A stretch of 64,000 bases of DNA from Medicago truncatula (GCF_003473485.1 NC_053045.1:58322494-58386493); one strand, 5' to 3'. Shown: positions 12,601 through 26,158, counted from the first letter of the stretch. Numbers and translations: made by a program. The notes: generated by a model from the letters alone, not told the origin.

Positions 12601-15600
12601 GCATTGGATCATGAAGGTAAAAAATGAAGAAAACAAATAAAGCTTCTCACACATTTCACTCTTTGCCCTTTATCTGCATCCTTTGCTACCTAACAGGATC
12701 TACTTTTGTACTTTAATATTCCCCAACTTGCTCCATTTTATCTATACCTCAAACATTATTTTGAGACATTGGTGAAACTTTAAATCCCCGTCCATCAGTT
12801 TCTCCTATGAACTAAGTTGGCGGTGCTTATTGAAGTTTAGGGTTGGAGTTGGCAGTTTCAGATATTTTCAGCATCATAATTCTGTGGTAGGCCTCCTTCG
12901 ATGTTATACTCTAACATGTAAATTATATAGCCATATGGAAGCTTGTGTAGGATTCACTTTGGGTAAGTATAACACTTACCAAACTTCTGTATGGTGTATT
13001 TTGAAACTTTTGGTTTGTGACATCTGCATTACTATCAAATGTTTATGCTATGACATGGCTGTTTGTGATAACTATTCTAATAAGTATATTGTTCTGAGTC
13101 TCAAGATCACAAGGCTGGGTTTACACAGCTTGAGTTTTCAGGTTGTGACAACATGATAAAAACACTACAGAACTTTGAGGGTCTGCTTCCTCCTGCCCTG
13201 AAGCTCAATACATCACTCAACTTCTGCATATCTTCTACCCTCCCTTCTCTTCACATATATCCCCCACTCAACCCGGCTAGTCACTCATTTTCCACTGTTA
13301 TATGGGCAGTATGTAACAATGTGGTCATTAGCTTGAATACTCTCCATCCAACAGCTACAGTTGCCGTGAGCTGATCAACTGCCTTTCATTCTATCATTGC
13401 TCAAATACATCTCAGTAGCAGGGGGTTTATCACAATCATTGGAGAATTCCCAAGGATGACTATATTAAAATTGACAAAAGAACCAGATTGTTTAAAAATA
13501 TGTGAATTATTCGAACCTAAAGTACCGATGGATGTTGAAACAGTATTTCACAAAAATGTTAAGAAATCATTTCCACTATCAATAGTTCCTAATTGTGCAT
13601 GATTCTCCGATCACAACATCTGTGTGGCATAACCTCAAAGCAGATAGAAGCAGAGAAGGTAGCCTGTAATATTTGAAAATGATAGAAATCAAGAGGACAA
13701 ATTGGGTCAGCTGATACCAAATGTGGTTAATGAACCCAAGGTTTGGAGATGGCAAGGGGGATGAATAACTTGTGATGAGTTAGTTTATATAAGGACCAAG
13801 TGAGTAAGGAGAGCGAATATCATAGAATTCTGTTATGGCGAGATTGTGGGATCACAGAGAATCTTCTTTGGTGAGGGAAGCATTTTGACTTGCGTATGTA
13901 GACTTCGTTCTATCAGATTTTTCTTTTATTCTCCTGTAATTTTCTTTGTTCATCAATACAAATTACAGGTTATTTAGTATCTTGCATCCTCTGAGACAGA
14001 TAGTATAATGGCATATATAATTACTTAAAACAGAGAACTGGATCACAAGCACTTAAATATGATCGTCTTCTTACCGAGTCCGAAGTTGATTCCTGCTTTG
14101 GGATTATGAGTGTTGTTATCTGGAAAACCCTGTTTTTCTAGAGCCACGCAAATTGCAAGCACAAATAACTGTTAAAATTAGCACAAAGAAACTTTCTTGA
14201 ATCTGGAGATACACAAAATTAAGTCTGCTCTTACCAGAGACCCTGCAAGAACACCACAAGTCTCTAAATTCTTTCGCGTGTTTACTGAAGCTAATCTCAG
14301 AAAATCTTCCATCATTTTTACAGGCTGCAAAAACGAATTAAAAATTATGATTTACACAATGTAAGAACTAAACAACCTACACACAAATAAGAACATGTTC
14401 CAATGAATGACCAAGAGAGTCCAAGATATATGGTGCACACTTCTAGCAGAAAACTAAATTAGGCTTACGATGTGTAGGTGTTGAAATGTAGTGGGACCAT
14501 GTCCAGAATCATGAGAAGATTTTGCTGGTCCTGGCCTTGGATCTGCAACTTTGGAATGAGGAATACAGGCACGTTCCGGGTGAACCTGTGCAAGAACAGG
14601 AGGAGGCAAAGGTTGCTTGATGTTGAGCGACTGTAAGAAGTCCTCCCTTGGTTCCGTTACAACAGGAGAACAAGACTCAGCAGTAGGATGCAACCATCTT
14701 CCATCATCCAAGGAGAGAATTGAATCCATTGTGGATGTAAGTGGTCCTTGGTCACCATCTTTAATGCCAGCAAGGTCATACTTTACAGTGCTATCAGCAT
14801 GAACAACACAATAGTAAGTTTGTGCGCATTTATATTTTAGAGCAAAAAAGCTGAACAAAACACCTTTGAACAAAAACTGATCTTAAAATAAACAAGTAAA
14901 ACCTTGAATCTTTGGCATGTGTAAGATCATTACTGCTTGGATATTGAACCTGCACAGCACCAAATATGAGTTGATATGTATCCAAACACTTGGGGAACCC
15001 TCCCTTAAAAGCTAGTAAGTCACTTAAATACTCCACCAAATAGTATCCCATTCTACTCGATGTGGGACTTGGGCACCCTATAGTACCCAAAAACCCCATC
15101 ATCAGTATTGTTTAGAACTATGAAAAATTATCTCGTAATATCTTTATTGCATCTTCACAGTAACTCAGTATCTTAGATTATCTACTAGGGCAGTATTTCA
15201 TGATTCATTTCCTCACAATTAGATAGACAGCAAGTCTAGTAACAATTTACATAAGGGCTAGTTCAATATGCTTTGCTACACATCGTATATCAATTTCAGA
15301 GCATTCAATTTCAATTCTCTCTTCTAAAACTCCATTGTTGCAACAAGTATTATATCAGAGATATATATTATTCATGGTCACTTAATATAACAAACCCGCA
15401 CTTCAATTTTACCTTTATTTCTGCACTAGGTCCAAGCCATTGTCCCCGAAGACCATTTGGTCCTAAAAATGAGTGTCTTGACAAGGTCTCCTTATTTGGT
15501 AGGGGTACATTCAGAGATCTGCAAGTCCAGAGAAAAATTATCATATTTCCTCCTTCAACACAGCAGCATGATTTTTCTTTTGAAATATATCACCGATGTT

Positions 15601-17816
15601 CAAGACAGAACCTCCTCAAATCACACGGATAATAGGAACATATATGCTAATTAAATTGGGCTGAATGAAAATGGCATTAGGAGTGGAAATAGTATATAAG
15701 CAACAAAAAAAGTATAAGTATAACATTAGAATTAGATCCAGTAAGGTGTACATGTAGTAAATGCAAGAAATCTGTTAAATGAAACACTTCTATTCTTTAC
15801 TCTTTTTTTTGCGTGTGTGTGTGGTGGGGGGGTGGGGGACAACTGCTAAACCTGCAACATCAAATCCCCTTAAACATCTAAGCGACAAAAGGAAAAAAAT
15901 AATTGAGGACAAAGAAACGGAAGTCAAAAGAATGAGCACATCCCAATTCATAATTTGTAGGGGTGGCCAACTGCGTTGAACCCATCGGGGAGTTTTGGTT
16001 AACCCACCATTTTTTAGCAGGGTGGATTGAAATTTTCAATCGTTCAATCTGTGTTGACCTCTGCCCCACATAACCCATAAAAAAACAGGGCAGGTTGACC
16101 CGTCATTTTATTTTTTATATAGTTAATTACTTTAGGCTATTTTTGCTGGCCAAACCATGGTGGGTGATATGTTCAACCCACCATTGTAAATTAACCCGCC
16201 CCATCCTATTATAGACAGGTTGGTTGTGGGGCAAGCCGGGTAGGCCAATTTTGCCACCCTTACTAAATTCACCATCATAATATTTATCTCCTAGAATTGC
16301 TAAAGCCCCAAAGAAATCACTCGTAAAAAAAACATCACTTACTAACAGGCCTCATGTAAGTTATAGAAAGTTATAGAGAATAGAATGTTGGGCAGAAATG
16401 CTTACAATTTCTGAAACTGCTTGTCAATAGGCATGGAATTATAAGATAACGTATTATTGGGTTTCCATGAAGATTGTGAGCCCAATCCAGTAGACTGCAA
16501 ATATGTCAGAGAAAAGTAGAAGAGTTGATATTGGTAAAAGGTATAAACCACATGCAAGCACATAAGAGCAGAAAAAGTCAAAATCTTGTGCACTCTACGC
16601 AGCTCCTTCAAAAATGTATATTGATTGTAAAAAAAAAAGATAAATAGAGCCCACAAAAGTTTTAAAATTTTCTAGCCCTTCAACTTGGATCTAGATCAGG
16701 TACCATTGGAACAGATGAAAATATTCTGAGAATTTTCAGTGTCCCGACAATTGATGTAAAAATATATGACACGGTCCTCACCTGTTTGAAATCCATGCTT
16801 GAGTTATATCTTTTATTGACAGCTGGCCATTCCAAACTTGAATTCGCTGAACTCTGCAAAGCCATATCGAAACCATTTTCTTCAGGCAATGGAGCTTGTA
16901 TACGCGATTCATTCAATTTGTCCAACCGGCGTTTGAATTCTGGCTTCAAGGACTCAAGCTCATCCAATACAAGTCGTGATCTCTATAAAGGAAAAAAATT
17001 AACATAAAAAGGTAAAAAATATTAAATTTAACAAAAACAAAAATAAACACATGGACATCTACCATAAAAACATGCAAAGCAGCTTCTCACCTTCTTATAT
17101 GCTGCTCGTTCGTTAGCAAGTGTAGCTTGGTAGTCTCGATGATAAGGTATCGTCTCGGAAACCAAACTTTAAAAGATGCGAAGATAATACATTAAGATAC
17201 AAAAATGGAAAGGTTATACCTTAATTTAACTGCAAATTTATGTGTTTAAAGAAAATCCATAAACCGTCAATGTTTTACCTTATAAATCTAAGGAGCATGA
17301 TGTACAAATCGACTACATTATTCTCCTCCCGGTAGACACGTGCCTGTTTACAAGATCAAAATTAATCACGCAATTGAACTCGCCTAGAAAGAATAAGATA
17401 ACCAATGAAAAGCAACAGTCTGACAAGTATATCAAAGTTCAAGTAATTCCACACAAAACTCGTAAAGGCACCAAATTCAAGCCATAGAATTCATGCACCA
17501 TTCTCAGTTCAAATTCTGCAACTAACATAAGAGTTTTACATTGATTTGTACCGGTGATTACATTCAATTATGTCATTTTCTTAAATCACTAACGGTGTTC
17601 TAAAAATGATAAGTATAAAAAATTGTGATTGGGGAAGATTGGAGATAAATCTAGCAAAGCCCTACCCTAACGTAATTGAAGAAAATGGATGATTAAGTGT
17701 TGAAATCGAAAGAGTACCTGTTTGAGGAGACTATCGGCGATTCGATAGTAATAGCGGAGAGGAAGGCGATTATCAACGTCGACTTTGGGAGCCATCGAAT
17801 CCAAGTCGATCGTCAT
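9693..17816 (-). CDS. AMSH3: AMSH3-type JAMM/MPN+ deubiquitinating isopeptidase
   Basis: Zinc-dependent deubiquitinase acting with ESCRT-III in endosomal and vacuolar sorting; the family cleaves K63- and K48-linked ubiquitin. Fourteen exons, high to low: 17718-17816, 17279-17343, 17091-17166, 16782-16982, 16406-16494, 15413-15518, 14903-14949, 14469-14790, 14235-14324, 14075-14137, 12240-12314, 11248-11310, 10910-10962, 9693-9873. All phases close, giving 509 aa against about 507 in Arabidopsis AMSH3. The N-terminus (MTIDLD..., then VDNRLPLRYYYRIADSLL) is the MIT-like domain; ELESLKPEF lies in the linker. The JAMM metal site is complete: Glu356 (ETCGVLAGSL), His411-x-His413 (GWIH/THPSQT), Ser421 and Asp424. 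The C-terminus is DPGGVSVIRNCQERGFHPHE. The first ATG (17814-17816) is used; a second in-frame Met lies 7 codons on. Divergence from AMSH1 at the N-terminus favours AMSH3. Confidence 0.95.
10345..10377. repeat. (AAAAG)n microsatellite in AMSH3 intron 13
   Basis: A run of gaaaa units, about six copies, inside the roughly 1 kb last intron of AMSH3. The surrounding 10250-10390 stretch is also strongly purine-rich. Confidence 0.85.
15023..15068 (-). promoter_or_regulatory. snRNA-type USE motif with TATA-like box in AMSH3 intron 7 region
   Basis: The - strand carries GTCCCACATCG (15058-15068), an exact match to the plant snRNA upstream sequence element RTCCCACATCG. A weak TATTTAAG lies 27 bp further on. 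No recognisable snRNA or snoRNA follows. The motif also rides in dispersed repeats, so function is doubtful. Confidence 0.35.
15958..16262. mobile_element. hAT-like MITE in an AMSH3 intron
   Basis: Ends taggggtggcc and its inverted match gccacccttа-type terminus (16252-16262) suit non-autonomous hAT elements. The interior is unusually rich in gggtt/aaccc motifs (aacccacc, ttaacccgcc). No clear 8-bp target duplication was found. It sits wholly within the intron between exons 5 and 6 of AMSH3. Confidence 0.6.
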
Positions 17817-20186
17817 CTTCTTCTTCTTCTTCGGAAACGAATGCCACCGCCGCCGGTGGATAGAAACTTCAATTGATTAACGAAACTTTTTCTGTTTCTG
17901 AGACTGAAATTCACGAGAGTTGAAGCTTGAAGGTAGCACAGCAAGGAAGGATCAAAGGCGTGTCGGACAAGTCGTTAAACTCGTCGTTTCGAAAAAGGTA
18001 GAAAGAGCTGCTATTGTTCTTCTCTTTTTATACTTTTCATTTATTTTATTTTATGTTCTCATACATACACACGACATAGTGAGGTCATAAATTAAAACCA
18101 AGAGAGAAAGAAAAAAAAAAATCCAAGATCCTGCTTTTTTATATATATTTATAGAATAAAGATGTGGATTTTATCTATCCATCATACTCTTAGAAAAAGA
18201 AATCAATGTGTGAATTTCTTAGGGTAGGAGCTTTGATAAATGTTGAATTTACTCGGGACCTGCTTCCCCTCCTTAGGACGGACGCTATGGGATCCCTCTT
18301 CATGAGGCTCTAGTTTTCTCATTTATTTTTTCTTCTATCTTTTGCGTTTTGTTGTTTTATTAGCTTTGTAACGACAGCAAAAATGCTAGGTCTTTTTTCA
18401 CGTGATTTTATCATCTTAATGTATTATTATTTTGTTGTGTTTTTTCATCTGATTGTGATGTTTGTATGGTTTGAATTAATTGATCAACCGTGTTATTTTG
18501 TTGTGTTTTTATCTATAATTATGTTGTTTGTATGTTTTAGATAACTGATCAATTACATATTTTAAATTACTTGGTTTTCAACATTGCATGTTGTAACAAA
18601 AAAAAAACATTGGATGTTCAAATATTTTGAGTTCATTCGCTGATTCATCTTTTTTTTATTTTTAACGATGTTGAATTTATGTTTGATTTTGATGTACTCT
18701 GCCAATTTGATGAATATTGTTTATTTTAGTAAAAAAAAAATTTGAATGCTTGAAGTTTTGTTTGAAAACTACTTACATGACCTTATCAGGTTAATATAGT
18801 AAAAGGTGATCCGGTCTTCACGGCAGGTGTTGGTGTTCTTCGTCTCCATTCATACGCTCCTTCTTCAGATGTACCTGCAAAGGAAACTCTGATGCCATGG
18901 TAAGGTGGGGGTGATAGAAGGCAGCCAATGTGAGAATATGTTAAGTGTGTGATCTACATGGAGAGTGACCCGTGTATTGAGATTTTAAAATAGTACGCTT
19001 CAATTTGTTGACATCATTAATGTTTAGTTCATTATGGTAATTGAATATGAGATAGAAAGTGGTGCCTGATTTGGATGTGTGTCATGATGTTGTATGATTC
19101 TAGAATCTTTACTTGTGTACGCGTTAATTTTCTAAGATGACACAACAAGAGTGATATTTTGCAAGTGTCATCCTTTATGGCGATGTGGCCATCTCATTTT
19201 GTGTTGTATTTGGATCTCGTTATTGGGTTTGTTTACTCGACTAGAAGCGAGCTTCCTTTGTGGGCAATGTATGATATGCTAGGGTTGGATCGTTTAGGCT
19301 TATGCCATTGCTTGCCCTCCTAGATCCTTGGTTATTTTAATAGTAATGGGTTTAAACAACATTTAAGTCTGAAAAGTAGAATGAAACGACGTGGTTTTTT
19401 TTTAAGGTAGGGTGTCGTACTAATGTGGCACCTATGACCCCTTATACTTGTAGCTTAGATGTGAGAATGAAGCATAAGAATTTTTCCTGAGTTGACAAGT
19501 CTTCGTATTCATGTCATTGTAATACACACTTTGACATGTGTTCCTGCCGTTTCATAGGGATGAGATAACCGAGTGGTTGTTTCTTTTTCGGGTGTTATTA
19601 AGACCGCTTGATCTATTAACTTCACACGACACCATTTGATTTCGATGATTGGTTCTAAAATGTTTTGAACCCTTGATAAATTGTTCCTTTTCTTTTATTT
19701 ACAATCATTTTAATTTCTTCCCCTTTTTGTGTTGTGATTTCCATTTATTTGTTTCGTGCGTTCATCCAAACTTCTAAGTCTTGCCTGAGTTTGTGGTTCA
19801 ACATCTCGCTGCATTTCAATTTGTTCTTGGTACATCTCGCCTCAATTTCCTTTGTTCATGTAGAGTCGAGTACTATCGAAATTGTTGATTATATGAGAAC
19901 TCACATTACTTTTGATGCTTCGATTAAAGCCTTGTTCGTGGAGAATTGGACAGAGGTTTCGTTATCCTTCTCGACAAATAAATATGATTTAGGATTGGTG
20001 TTTTATGTGCTTTCTTATAAGTCTATTATAAGATTGTGTTGGGGATTTGATTATGAATGCTTGGGTAGAGAAAAATGTTAAAAGAGATGCGTTCCACATT
20101 AAGGGTGTGTGAGGCGGGAGAAGTGTGGGAGGGATGCTCTTTTCAAGGTACGTGGAAAGACAATTCACTTAGAGCGTCATGAGCTC
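17817..20186. other. AMSH3 promoter and unresolved repeat-like sequence
   Basis: The first 200 bp are the 5' UTR and promoter of AMSH3. From about 18200 on the sequence is T-rich with many short broken ORFs and looks like decayed retroelement sequence, but no domain could be identified. The longest ORF (19734-20081) has no recognisable family. Confidence 0.4.
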
Positions 20187-22065
20187 TGTAACTGTCCGAT
20201 TTTCGCTAGAATTATTTTAATTGTTTTAATACGTGTTTATATGTGCTTGTGTGTGAATATTATCATTGGGTGCATTTTTATGCGTTTTCGTGTTGGAAGG
20301 GTAATTTAGTAAATTCATGGTGATGATTATTTTTAGTATTTCAAGTGAGAACCATTATTTTACTAAGTTACTAGTGTGGTAATTAGTTGTGAGCTGATAA
20401 GTGATCGCTGTTATTATTTTATCGTTAAGAGAGTAGAAATATTTTAGAATTAATGATTGAGTGAGCTAAGCCCACTAAGGCATTAGAGTTAAGCCTATTT
20501 GAGAAGAGCCTATGTAAACTTTGTCTTTAGAGAAAATAGGTTTTCATTTCATTTCATTAGAATTTTGAGAGAGGTGGAGAGAGAAAGTTCAAGAGAAGAT
20601 GAAAAGGGTTAGAAGGGAGAAAGCTTGAAGACCTAAGAGGTGATATAGATTCTAGGAGTTAAATTGAAGTTTTTGCTAGGATTATTGTTAATTGAGGTAA
20701 GGGGGTTAGATTTCGATCATAATCAATTAGTTGTAATTTTTCCCTAATTGTATGCTTAAGTGCTTAATTGAATAAGTGATTATTTTGTTAGTTGTTGAAA
20801 TTTGTGCTCTTGTTACGATGATATGTTTGAGTACATGAAATTAGTGATAATTGAATTGTTGTTGGTGAAATTGCATGTTCATAGTATGTGAAAATGATAT
20901 ATTTTGAATTGTGCTCTAAATGTTGAATTGTGTTGTGTTGTTGTTGATTTGTGATGAGAATCATGTTTAATTGATGTTGTTGTTGTTAAGAGATATTGTT
21001 GTTGATGATTCATAGTTTGGGTGTTCATAAATCATGAGTTTGTGATGTGAAATAAGTTGTTGTTGTTGTTGTTGGTTTTGTGAAAATGGGTTGATTTGGT
21101 GAATTATGTTTAAATGACATTTGTTTTCATGTTTGATGTGTTCTTGAGAGCCCTTTAAGTGCTAAGACATGTAAACAAACTTTGGAAACATATTTGGGCG
21201 TTGGGAGATCAAAATTGGAAATTTTGGGTGAAAAAAGGTTGAAACCCGAAAGTTTTTCTGCAGAACTGATGATTGTTCGCTTAGGCGAACAGTCACATTA
21301 AGTTCTGGAACTTGGTCGCTTAAGCGAACCGGTAAGCGAACAGCTACGGTAAGCTTATGGAACTCAGCCGCTTAAGCGACACGAGCCCAGTTTCAACAAC
21401 TTTTGATTTTCGTTCCGGAGTTTAGGGGCCCAATCCGAGCGTTGTAAAATACTTCTTTCAACTTGTTTAATCTCTGTTTGAACTCCTAAACCTACTGGAA
21501 CATGATCTGCTCATTCAAACTTGGGGTTTTCTATTTTGGTTGAAACTTGAACTTTTGATAATTTCGGATTTTGTCGAAAATGAACTTTTATGAACTAAAA
21601 GGGATTACAAGTTTGGTCTACAATTCATATGGACTTAGGCAAGGCTTGTAAAGTTGGTTTAATGTCTTAATCATGTCAAACTTGATTTTCGGGTGGGATT
21701 GTGGAATATGAGAACTTGGGATTTTCTCATACGAACTTAGCCTAATCTTTGAACTAATGTTTAATAGTTCGTAAGTGGCTTAAGCTCATGACTACATGAT
21801 TGATTAAGATTGATTTGTGAGTTTTCGAACTTAAATAAGTTACCTTATTTTGAAAATTATCAATGTTGGCCGTTTTTCCACTTGGTACGGACTTTGTCGA
21901 AAACGATTATTTAAAGTCAATTACCTTATAAATCTTTCGTGACTAGCCTTATATGACTAAATGAAGATATGTGAATGAATTGTTAGGTGTTTAATATGAT
22001 ATTTATCATAAGGTGTTGCATTTTCTCTTTACTTGGAATATGAGAAGTATTCAGAGTGGTGGAAC

Positions 22066-24260
22066 TGTAACGCCCTCTTTGAATTATTAGATTTATTTCA
22101 TTATTTAATTGAGTCTAAAATTTATTAAGAAGAGTTTAAAATATATTTATTTGATTATGTGATTTATTAAGTGGCTTATGTTGTTATTTAATAGATTAAG
22201 ATTTGAAAATAGAAATAAGATTGAGTTGAGAGTTTGTTATGAGATTTTAGAGAGTTTTGGGGGAGAAAGAGAAATAAGATAAAATAGAAAAGGGGTTATA
22301 AATAGGAGAAACCTAGTTTAGAAAAAACATAACGTACAATCAATTTTGGAGAAAAGGGAGAAAAAGCCGAGAGGAGGGGGAAGACCTAGGAGTGCTGCGA
22401 TTTTCATCTATAAGGTAAGGGTGAGACTAACATTCAATAATATTAAGTCATTGATTCTGAAAATTGGATTTAACATGTTGTAGGTTTTCGTTTTTGAGAA
22501 TTTGAGAATTAGGGTTAAAAGTGGTTAATTGATGATTTTCTAAAATAATGTTTTTGGTCAAGTTTTATATGATTTTGAGTCTCTTTTGATCTATATAAAT
22601 GTTTAGACAAATTTTGGAATCAAATTTGGGCATTGGGAAGTCAAAATTGGAATTTTTGGGTGAAAAATTGGTTTTTCCCGAGAGCTGCACAGTGACAGCA
22701 TCTTCTGTTCCATGTTCTTGCGTCTTTTTCACACGTTTCTGTTTTGAACTGGGTTTTGGTGTAAAAATGAAAGTTGTAGATAAGTTTGTTGGCTTTCCAA
22801 TGGCTTTGGTTTGGCGTAAAAATGATTTTTGGTTTAGGAGTTATGATGAAAATACTCCAAGGAGGTCTTAGTGAATTTTTATGAATTTCAGCACAACTTT
22901 GTCCGAATTTGAAATGAAAACTGGTATTGATTGGTACAGAATTGGTCTTAGGTGTAAACACAAAAGATGTAGGTATAAATGTTAGCTTTCTAATGCCGTT
23001 GGTTTGACTTCAAAAGGATTTATAGAACTAGAGTTATAGTCAAATTACTGCACGTAGGTCACAGTGAATAATTGAATATGATTGATGAATTAGTATATGA
23101 ATGTATATGTTGTGAATACGATATTGTCCATGATTGATGAAGTGTTATATGTATATATGATGTTTTAAGATGTTGATTATTATTTGATATTGTTATACTG
23201 TGATATAATTGTATATGCATTACTTGAATTATATGTGAATAATTGAGACGTTGTTGACTTGCATTTGATATTATTATGTCATGCTGTTTTTGTATAATGT
23301 TGTGTTGCTGTTGTTATTTAACTAAGCTGCATGAGTCGGTCTAAGTTGATTAAGATGATGAAGTTCCAAATTATTGGATTATATAAGAGGTTGTCGATTT
23401 AAGATGTTAAGAGGTCGAGTCCATGCATTAGCATTTCATTGTTGGGGGCTTGATGCCCTGGAGCCTTTGCTCAATTAAGTTGAGGGCTTGATGCCCTGGG
23501 AGCCTTTTTACGCTCAAATAAAGTTGAGGGCTTGATGCCCTGGAGCCTATTTACGCTCAAAGATTGGTACCACATGCATGATTAGAAGATTAAGTTGCAT
23601 AGTCAAGAGGTTAAGTTGTCAAGTTGTCAAGTTATCAAGTTGTCGAGTTGTTAAGTTGTTAAATCATGAAATTGTTTAAAGCTGTGATTCTTTATATGAA
23701 CTATTAAAGAAGTGAATTATGATATATTATTATCTATGATGAATATTATGATGATTACATGATGTTGTCTATGAGTTGTTAAATATGATTGATGATGCTT
23801 ATGTTGTTAAATGTAATTGATGAATTATATGCTTAATATTATTGTTTGTGAAATCTCACCTCTTCTATTTGCCCACCATGGGTAACTAACAGGTAACCAA
23901 GAATAGTTGATGTCGTGTGAGATTTCCTTCTCGTGTGTCTTAGGTGCTCTGATACGTAACGGGATGAGAACCTTTTTATTGTTTTTCTATTCCTTACGTA
24001 TTGTTTTTGAAGATTTATGACTATGTTTTTAGATTGGATTTTTATGAGAAATTTATGAAGAGGCCTTCGTGCCAAATACTGTTTTAGTTATTGAAATAAA
24101 TTCCGCTGCGAAGTATTAAAGATCTTGTATTTGAATTTTAAAGGATAAATAGTTATTTATTCAGTTTATGATTTTAAGAAAAGAATGTGACATTCCGTTT
24201 ATGTTGAAAAACTCTGATTATTTATGCGAAATTTTTATGTTGGGAAAACGGGGTGTTACA
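22066..24260. mobile_element. Nested solo LTR with 5-bp target site duplication
   Basis: Begins TGTAACGCCC and ends GGGTGTTACA. The pentamer ggaac occurs immediately on both sides (22061-22065 and 24261-24265), a perfect target duplication. Length 2195 bp. A TATA-like ttataaatag near 22297 may be the LTR promoter. No internal coding region, so it is a solo LTR produced by LTR-LTR recombination. Parts (about 22600-22680) resemble the host LTR at about 21170-21240, so the two belong to related families. Confidence 0.87.
23440..23560. repeat. Three-copy short tandem repeat inside the nested LTR
   Basis: The phrase gagggcttgatgccctgg recurs three times at about 40-bp spacing, each followed by gagcc and a tttacgctcaa-type tail. 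gggcttgatgccc is itself a small palindrome. Likely a variable region of the LTR family. Confidence 0.75.
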
Positions 24261-25299
24261 GGAACTATATAATATGGTTGATGTTGATTAATGTGTATAT
24301 ACCAATTGATGTTGATGATTATTGATAATTGTGATGACAATGTGATGATGACTCTTTATTGAATTATGACTTGATTGTTGTGTGGACGTAAATACTTAAT
24401 AATGCAATTGTTGTCGAGGTGATCAATATAATTGAAGGTTATCTTTTATATTGTTGTTGAATACTCATGAGTGATTTTGCATTGTTAAGTCTTTGCTTAT
24501 ATGTCCATGCATCATGGTCATGTTGAGTCTTGATGCTGTAAAGGAAGGTTATTATTTTACTTCGGTGATAATGTAAGACGGGTATGAAATCTAACATATG
24601 ATGTTTTTGTTGCATCATGGGTGATGACCTTGAGGTGATTTGGTATCACATGCATATATGTGTCGGGATTAGGCGCATATCATATTGGCATGAGTCTTAT
24701 TTGTTGCATGTGAATGATGATTGTTGATGATAAGTGTGTTTGATGAATACATACTTGTGATATTTGGAATTGTTGCATGAATGTGTATATGGAAATAAAT
24801 TGCTCATGATTAATTAATTGATACTTGATTTGATTCATTTATGTCAAACTGTTTATGTGGATTATGATTGATGTAAAGCTTACCCCTAGTGGTTTTGACC
24901 GCCTACCTGTCTGTATGGATGGGTAGACGAAGTGCACGATTAGTTGCTTTTGGTGAATTGCTTGGATATCGGGAGCTATCTCCGTTATCGTTTCCTTATA
25001 GTCGTAGGGTAGGGTCTGATCTAGGATGTTTGTCTTATGATTATTCTAGATTGTTTATTCTGAATTTATTTATGTTGTGGAGATTTGTCCATTTGTCGGG
25101 ATTTGGAGAATTTTTATGTTGATGTATTTTGATCTCATGGTATGTATACTTTTGAGGTGTATTGTTTATATCCGCTGCAACTGTTGAGAATTTATATATA
25201 TGCTTGATGATTTCGTTATAGTTGACGACGTGGCGTCTATTTCTTGAATATTTTTATTATTCGCGTGTTTTATCGCTTTAATAGAAATAGGGCGTTACA

Positions 25300-25884
25300 T
25301 GCTCATTGAAGCTTCATCCTAACATCGAAGGAGATTGAGTGCTCATTTGGATCTGTCTTATTGTTGTAATCGTACATTGCTTGGATTCTAAAACGTTTTG
25401 ATATTTGTTATTAGTTTATTTTGCTTGTGTAAGGAGATGTATTACATCTGCATTTGGTGTCCTCCTCGGGATGATGCTTCGCTTCTCAACTTCGAGAAAA
25501 TGTCGTTGTAGTCATGTCTTTAGAGGGCGAACAATGTCGTTGTTTTATGTCTTTTCTGGATTGCATTTATTTTGTTGTTAAGTTTATTGATTTTGGTTTC
25601 CATTTATCTCACTGTTTGTTAGTGTTTGGTGTAACTGGTCTAGTCATCAAGGTGTCAAAGGGCCAAGGTGTTTTGACCCTTTATTTTTGTTCCTTTTTGT
25701 TGATGGAGCGTGTTAGTTAGAGGAGTTTCTATCTATGTTTTTCCGCCTTATGTTGTTGCAAACTTGTCTCATATGCTCTTCGTTATAAACATTTGAATTT
25801 TGGTCATGGTGAACTTGCTAATTTTATGAATGCTCCGACAAAGCTTGACTTCTGATTCATCTGCAAAGTCGTCGGTCCTGAACT
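25300..25884. other. Flank of the LTRs, no gene seen
   Basis: T-rich sequence of the same style as 18200-20180, probably the other side of the sequence into which the LTR inserted. No conserved domain, no complete ORF. Confidence 0.35.
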
Positions 25885-26158
25885 TTTTTTTTTTTAGAAC
25901 AAGCCAAACAAAAGAAAAGAACAAAAAGGAACAGCTAAATACTAAGCCTTGTGGTACTGCTTTCATCGGGCATTAGTCTGCAACAGCGGCAACAACCCCT
26001 CTGGTAGCTCAAAAAGATCACACCAAACATCATGACTAGCAACTCCGAGTTTATCCATAAAGTCCGCAGACAAATTCGCTTCCCACAAAGAATGATTTAG
26101 CTGGACCCTCCAAGTTCCTTTTCAATAGGTTCCTCACATTACCAATGATTGTTGTAGA
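25885..26158 (-). mobile_element. 5'-truncated LINE (L1-type), RNase H end with poly(A) tail
   Basis: The - strand encodes the end of a plant L1-type RNase H domain: NHSLWEANLSADFMDKLG, then VASHDVWCDLFELPEGLLPL, ending NAR and a stop at about 25970. The upstream piece (IGNVRNLLKRN) is in another frame, so there is at least one frameshift. After the stop comes a short 3' UTR and a run of A (the T run at 25886-25897 on the + strand). It is cut off on its 5' side at about 26158 next to a MITE end. A dead retrotransposon end. Confidence 0.82.

Larger units (their letters stand above)
20187..25299. mobile_element. Long retrotransposon LTR, interrupted by a second LTR
   Basis: Starts TGTAACTGTCC and ends GGGCGTTACA, the TG...CA form of an LTR. 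Flanking pentamers are agctc and tgctc, a possible target duplication with one mismatch. Without the nested insertion (22066-24260 plus one target copy) the LTR is about 2.9 kb. No gag-pol coding sequence, primer-binding site or second LTR copy is seen, so it is probably a solo LTR, most likely of a Ty3/gypsy element. The interior has odd cgcttaagcgaac repeats near 21270-21380. Confidence 0.6.

Noticed and set aside
12830..13156. 108-aa + strand ORF in the AMSH3 intron between exons 10 and 11
   Set aside because: No recognisable domain, lies in an intron of a well-supported gene, low-complexity composition typical of chance ORFs.
19734..20081. 115-aa ORF just left of the outer LTR
   Set aside because: No motif recognised; surrounded by repeat-like DNA; could not be tied to gag or pol.
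22599..22961. Overlapping ORFs of 90 and 106 aa on both strands
   Set aside because: They lie inside the nested solo LTR and have no known domain.
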